Assembly (NCBI GenBank): GCA_945865355.1
Contig: CAMBDN010000083.1
Span: 1 to 9,723 of the forward strand
Direction: 5' to 3'
DNA length: 9,723 bases
From: Legionella genomosp. 1
Lineage (GTDB): Bacteria; Pseudomonadota; Gammaproteobacteria; Legionellales; Legionellaceae
In this document: one piece after another, positions 6,599 to 9,723 of the stretch
How positions within the stretch are numbered: the stretch's first letter is position 1
Layout of the letters: each line of letters opens with the position of its first letter
Made by a program: the position numbers and the translations under genes
The notes under the pieces: generated by a model
The model's input: only the letters and a program-made list of their open reading frames with translations
Databases searched by the model: none
What the model was told of the DNA's origin: nothing

Positions 6599-6607
6599 TG
6601 GTATAAA
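6599..6607 (+). promoter_or_regulatory. Candidate extended -10 promoter of lspG
   Basis: TGGTATAAA matches the extended -10 form TGnTATAAT with one mismatch; no clear -35 is present. A transcript starting near 6613 would have a leader of only about 18 nt that still contains the AGGAG at 6617-6621. Confidence 0.35.
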
Positions 6608-6630
6608 CTATTTCGCAGGAGTTTTAGATA

Positions 6631-7050
6631 ATGAATAAACAACGCGGCTTTTCTTTGATTGAAATCATGGTAGTGGTGGTGATTCTTGGTATTTTAGCAT
6701 CGATAGTGGTACCAAAAATTATCAGCAGACCGGATGAAGCAAGGGTTGTCAAAGCCAAACAGGACGTGCTATCCATCCAAAATGCCCTGGACCTTTATAA
6801 GCTTGATAATGGTGTTTACCCTTCCACCGATCAAGGATTAATGGCGTTGGTTGAAAAGCCAACCAGTAACCCCGTTCCACGAGATTGGAAACCTTATCTA
6901 AAATCCTTACCTAAAGATCCGTGGGGACGAGAATATTTATATTTAAACCCAGGGCAACATGGCGACATTGATGTATTTACTTTGGGTGCTGAAGGACAAC
7001 CCGGTGGAACAGGTATCAATGCCGAAATTGGTAACTGGGATGCAAAATAA
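6631..7050 (+). CDS. lspG: Type II secretion major pseudopilin LspG (GspG)
   Basis: Main subunit of the periplasmic pseudopilus that pushes exoproteins through the outer-membrane secretin. It is 139 residues, normal for the family. The leader MNKQRG is followed by FSLIE, giving prepilin peptidase cleavage after G6, with F7 becoming the methylated first residue and E11 the essential E5. The hydrophobic helix covers about 7-30. The C-terminal part shows typical GspG features: NGVYPSTDQGL, LPKDPWGREYLYLNPG and the calcium-loop region LGAEGQPGGTG followed by IGNWD. The ATG has AGGAG at 6617-6621. Its last 11 bases overlap lspH. Processing needs a prepilin peptidase (PilD) encoded elsewhere. Confidence 0.97.
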   Translation: MNKQRGFSLIEIMVVVVILGILASIVVPKIISRPDEARVVKAKQDVLSIQNALDLYKLDNGVYPSTDQGLMALVEKPTSNPVPRDWKPYLKSLPKDPWGREYLYLNPGQHGDIDVFTLGAEGQPGGTGINAEIGNWDAK

Positions 7051-7537
7051 CAAAACCCAATCATGTAACGGTTTTACTTTAATTGAAATCCTTATCGTGG
7101 TGCTAATTATTGGCATCACGATTGGTTTAGCATTGCTTTCCTTTGGTGACTTTGGGGGGCAGCGACGGATTATCATGGCTGCCGAACAATTTATAAATTA
7201 TGTAAAATTGGTGGAACACCAAGCAATTTTAGAAACCAGTACATTGGGTATTCGTCTCCATCAAAAAACGTATCAAGTATTACGATTCCAATCCTCAACA
7301 CATTGGCAAAACATGCCCAAAAAAAGCATTTTCCATCAACAGCATTTTCCTAGCAGTGCGGTGCTTCGTTTTGCAAACATGACCACCAAGATTGGAAATC
7401 CACAAATTATTATCAACGCTTCTGGCGACATAACACCTTTTAAATTAACGATTGGCTCAGAAAAGCAATTGAACATTGTCAACGTCATCGGCAAGCGAAA
7501 CGGAACCATTACATTGCAACCCTTCAAATCACCATGA
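7040..7537 (+). CDS. lspH: Type II secretion minor pseudopilin LspH (GspH)
   Basis: Minor pseudopilin thought to join the tip complex (I-J-K) to the LspG fibre. It is 165 residues, as usual for GspH. The leader MQNNKTQSCNG is followed by FTLIE, with cleavage after G11 and E16 as the conserved E5; the hydrophobic helix runs to about residue 34. The rest is the poorly conserved globular domain. I chose the ATG at 7040 because it gives a normal short leader; the frame is open upstream to 6959 inside lspG, but those extra 27 residues would bury the cleavage site. It overlaps lspG by 11 bases and lspI by 4, so coupled translation is likely. Confidence 0.9.
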   Translation: MQNNKTQSCNGFTLIEILIVVLIIGITIGLALLSFGDFGGQRRIIMAAEQFINYVKLVEHQAILETSTLGIRLHQKTYQVLRFQSSTHWQNMPKKSIFHQQHFPSSAVLRFANMTTKIGNPQIIINASGDITPFKLTIGSEKQLNIVNVIGKRNGTITLQPFKSP

Positions 7538-7908
7538 ATATAGAAAATAAATGCCATGGATTTACACTGATAGAGGTTTTAATCGCCTTAGCAATTGTCG
7601 CTATCTCTTTAACGGCGCTCATCAAAGCAACAGCTCAAAATGTAGCCAACACCCAGCGAATCAAAGAAAAATCCATTAGCCATTGGGTCGCTATGCAAGG
7701 AGTTACAGCAATTCAACTTGGCCTTGTGACCGTTACCCCAAATCAAGAAATAACCCAAGCAACCAAGATGCTAGGACAGCGCTGGTATTGGCGAGCAAAA
7801 TTAACGCCAACACCCATCAAATCCATGCAACAAATTCACATTACTGTCAGCGATAAACAAGCAGGTCATTTTTCGGATGAACTCATCGCTTTCAGGTTCG
7901 TTCCATGA
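7534..7908 (+). CDS. lspI: Type II secretion minor pseudopilin LspI (GspI)
   Basis: Minor pseudopilin that nucleates the I-J-K tip complex. It is 124 residues, the usual GspI size. The leader MNIENKCHG is followed by FTLIE (cleavage after G9, E14 at the E5 position), and a hydrophobic helix to about 32 (IALAIVAISLTALIKA). GspI-like features follow: the NTQRIKEKSISHWVAMQ segment and RWYWRAKLTPT, which corresponds to the W-rich strand of the family. ATGA overlaps with lspH upstream and lspJ downstream make it part of a tightly coupled run. Confidence 0.92.
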   Translation: MNIENKCHGFTLIEVLIALAIVAISLTALIKATAQNVANTQRIKEKSISHWVAMQGVTAIQLGLVTVTPNQEITQATKMLGQRWYWRAKLTPTPIKSMQQIHITVSDKQAGHFSDELIAFRFVP

Positions 7909-8522
7909 AAAAGTACATTGGATTTACCCTGCTTGAAGTTATGGTAGCGCTTGCTGTATTCGCTATCTTATCGACCATTACGGCTTCAGCCATGTATCAA
8001 GCTTTTGATACCCGTGCTCGCGTAAACGTGCAAGCCAACCAATTAAACGAGATACAATTAGCTCTAACATTAATTGCTCGCGACACGGAACAAATGATTG
8101 AACGAGGCACAAATGGCGATGAGATGCGCATGTTTCCGCCATTTGTAGGACAAGGAGCGTATCTTGAATTTACCCGTGGCGGTTTTGTTAATCCGAATGG
8201 CATTGAGCGACGCAGTACGCTTCAACGTATCGCCTATAAATGTGCGGATAATAAATTAGTTCGTCGCAGTTGGGATGCTCTTGATACAACAAATCGTAAT
8301 CATTACTTAGATAAAACCATACTCGAGCATCTTGATAAATGTAAATTTTCCTATTTAGCGAACAACCGCCAAATTCTCCCTGAATGGCGTGAATATGCGG
8401 TTCAACAAAATCAAAAAAAGGAGACCCTACCCATTGCTATCCAAGTTACGTTAACCGTGCACGACTTGGGAAATATGAGTCTACTCTTCGCAGTCCCCGA
8501 GGCCCTCTATGCCAGCTCTTAA
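7905..8522 (+). CDS. lspJ: Type II secretion minor pseudopilin LspJ (GspJ)
   Basis: Minor pseudopilin of the tip complex with I and K. It is 205 residues, normal for GspJ. The leader MKKYIG is followed by FTLLE (cleavage after G6, E11 at the E5 position), with a helix through AVFAILSTITASAMYQAF. Family features include LALIARDTEQ-like LTLIARDTEQMIERG after the helix, the LEFTRGGFVNP segment, and LQRIAYKCADNKLVRRSWDALD, which are characteristic of GspJ. It overlaps lspI by 4 bases and lspK by 14. Confidence 0.94.
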   Translation: MKKYIGFTLLEVMVALAVFAILSTITASAMYQAFDTRARVNVQANQLNEIQLALTLIARDTEQMIERGTNGDEMRMFPPFVGQGAYLEFTRGGFVNPNGIERRSTLQRIAYKCADNKLVRRSWDALDTTNRNHYLDKTILEHLDKCKFSYLANNRQILPEWREYAVQQNQKKETLPIAIQVTLTVHDLGNMSLLFAVPEALYASS

Positions 8523-9459
8523 TCGATGTCTACGCAACCGTGGTAGTGCACTGATATCTGCATTATTTATTATGACACTCGTTGCAATCGCCGCAACAGC
8601 AATGAGCGCTCGCTTACAACTGGACATCTACCGTACACGATTAACGATTAGCAGTGATAAACTTTTTCTTGCCTCACAAGCCGTTACCTTTTGGGCAATG
8701 CACACCCTATCCAATGAAAGTCTTCAAGTTCGTTTGAATGACAAGGAAGGTAAATTGCTGGTTTTTCCCAAACAGTTACAACATTTATATCCGGATGTAA
8801 CTATTACAGGAGCTCTGTATGACCTACAGGGACGTTTTAATTTAAACAATTTACAAGATAAACGTTTCCTACCGATCTTCGTTAGATTATTAGAAAAAAC
8901 CTTAACCAACATGGATAATAAGCAAATTAGAGCACTGATTGAATCCATTCAGTATTGGATTAGCCCTTATCAACCTGATCGCGGGCATGACGAGTATTTA
9001 ACGTATTATCAAAAGCAATCACCACCCTATTCACCAGCCTACCAGCTATTCCAAAGTATCTCCGAACTTCGCTTAATTCGTGGAATGAACAACAATGCCT
9101 TTGATGCGTTATCCTCCAGTATTACCGCGTTACCTGAAATTACAGCCATTAATCTAAATACTGCGTCCAAATTAGTATTACAAACCTTAGGCAATGGACT
9201 TACAGAGTCACAGGTGGATGAGCTGCTTAATGAACGTGGTAAAAAGGGGATTACAAATCTACAGGACATTAGTGAGTTACTGCAAAAAATTAATGTTCCT
9301 AATAACCAAATTACCATTGAAAGTGAATATTATTTATCTACAACGACAGTTACATTCGAAGATCTTAGCTACACGTTCTATAGAATCATTAAACGCCATA
9401 GGGATCAGAAAAAACATTTGTCGGTTGGTATTATTAGTGAGAGTATCAATACAATGTAG
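8509..9459 (+). CDS. lspK: Type II secretion tip pseudopilin LspK (GspK)
   Basis: Largest pseudopilin; it caps the I-J-K tip of the pseudopilus. It is 316 residues, typical for GspK. The leader MPALNRCLRNRG precedes SALIS, so cleavage would follow G12 and the fifth mature residue is Ser, not Glu; lack of E5 is a known trait of GspK. The helix covers about 13-33. The family signature appears as DLQGRFNLNNL (105-115), a W-x(9)-G segment with SPPYSPAYQLFQSISELRLI (171-190) and G192. A helix-hairpin-helix (SAM-like) region at about 214-258 starts INLNTASKLVL. The ATG lies within the end of lspJ. It is the last lsp gene here, and no terminator follows before the next gene. Confidence 0.94.
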   Translation: MPALNRCLRNRGSALISALFIMTLVAIAATAMSARLQLDIYRTRLTISSDKLFLASQAVTFWAMHTLSNESLQVRLNDKEGKLLVFPKQLQHLYPDVTITGALYDLQGRFNLNNLQDKRFLPIFVRLLEKTLTNMDNKQIRALIESIQYWISPYQPDRGHDEYLTYYQKQSPPYSPAYQLFQSISELRLIRGMNNNAFDALSSSITALPEITAINLNTASKLVLQTLGNGLTESQVDELLNERGKKGITNLQDISELLQKINVPNNQITIESEYYLSTTTVTFEDLSYTFYRIIKRHRDQKKHLSVGIISESINTM

Positions 9460-9528
9460 CCCTGGAGCAACAGAGTAATTATCCCGTATTACGCTTACAG
9501 GTGTTTATCAGGAACAGGATTGTTTTCT

Positions 9529-9723
9529 ATGCTACTTTCAACGGTTAATTTTTTTCATGTACTCTGTGGCGTGTCATTTCTCGGCATTACAATCGCTGCA
9601 TTTTTTTATATTGCACGTAGTCTTCACCAACAAGACCGTCCTCTGATTAATTATTCAATAAAAACAAGCTATGTTGGTGATATGTTTATTCTATTATGCA
9701 TTATCATTCAAATATTAAGCTCT
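9529..9723 (+). CDS. Predicted integral membrane protein, N-terminal part only
   Basis: The frame begins with an ATG at 9529, with AGGA 9 bases upstream (9516-9519), and runs off the window without a stop, giving 65 residues. A first membrane segment covers about 8-28 (HVLCGVSFLGITIAAFFYIA), then a short polar loop (RSLHQQDRPLI) and a second hydrophobic stretch near 50-63 (DMFILLCIIIQIL). The HVLCGVSFLG opening with a His before a Gly-rich helix resembles small predicted membrane proteins of the DUF2269/CopD kind, but this is a resemblance only. It lies 69 bases after lspK with no terminator between, so read-through from the lsp genes is possible. Confidence 0.65.
   Translation, partial: MLLSTVNFFHVLCGVSFLGITIAAFFYIARSLHQQDRPLINYSIKTSYVGDMFILLCIIIQILSS

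Noticed and set aside
6959..7039. Upstream start for LspH inside lspG
   Set aside because: It would place 38 residues before the prepilin cleavage site. The ATG at 7040 gives a normal leader.
9194..9478. 94-codon plus-strand frame overlapping the end of lspK
   Set aside because: It shares nearly all its length with lspK in another frame, has no recognisable domain, and lspK is well supported.
9475..9492. Terminator after lspK (GTAAT/ATTAC)
   Set aside because: The stem is only about 5 AT-rich pairs and no T run follows.

Overview
The window fits a gammaproteobacterium of the Legionella group. It is AT-rich and carries a type II secretion block, lspF-G-H-I-J-K, next to glnA. As I recall, this matches the split Lsp arrangement of Legionella, where lspDE, lspC and lspLM lie elsewhere. 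The genus is an inference from protein character and gene order; no search was run.

Layout. (1) Positions 1-1000 are a decayed accessory stretch: a possible C-terminal gene tail at 1-99, an IS6-family insertion sequence broken at its transposase 3' end (about 123-657, minus), and an orphan ORF (664-954) directly outside the surviving IS end. (2) Positions 1013-5139 are three minus-strand housekeeping genes read right to left: glnA (type I glutamine synthetase), a periplasmic DUF4124 protein, and htpG (Hsp90). Hairpins follow all three, and those after the DUF4124 gene and htpG are good intrinsic terminators. (3) Positions 5329-9459 are the plus-strand secretion genes: lspF (inner-membrane platform), lspG (major pseudopilin), lspH, lspI and lspJ (minor pseudopilins) and lspK (tip pseudopilin). 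From lspG to lspK every junction overlaps by 4 to 14 bases, so translational coupling is expected. (4) A membrane-protein gene starts at 9529 and runs off the end.

The most interesting signal is in front of htpG. A near-consensus sigma-32 promoter has its -35 box over the stop codon of the DUF4124 gene. Between it and htpG, in a leader of about 139 nt, lies a hairpin plus seven-T run that looks like an intrinsic terminator, enclosed by a second 10-bp inverted repeat. Heat-shock transcripts must pass this terminator to reach htpG, so it could act as a heat-relieved attenuator, or simply be the terminator of the upstream gene that is partly read through.

Functionally, LspF-K form the inner-membrane anchor and pseudopilus of the type II machine. 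GlnA assimilates ammonia and keeps the adenylylation tyrosine. HtpG is a general chaperone. I see no CRISPR array, tRNA, rRNA or complete new system.
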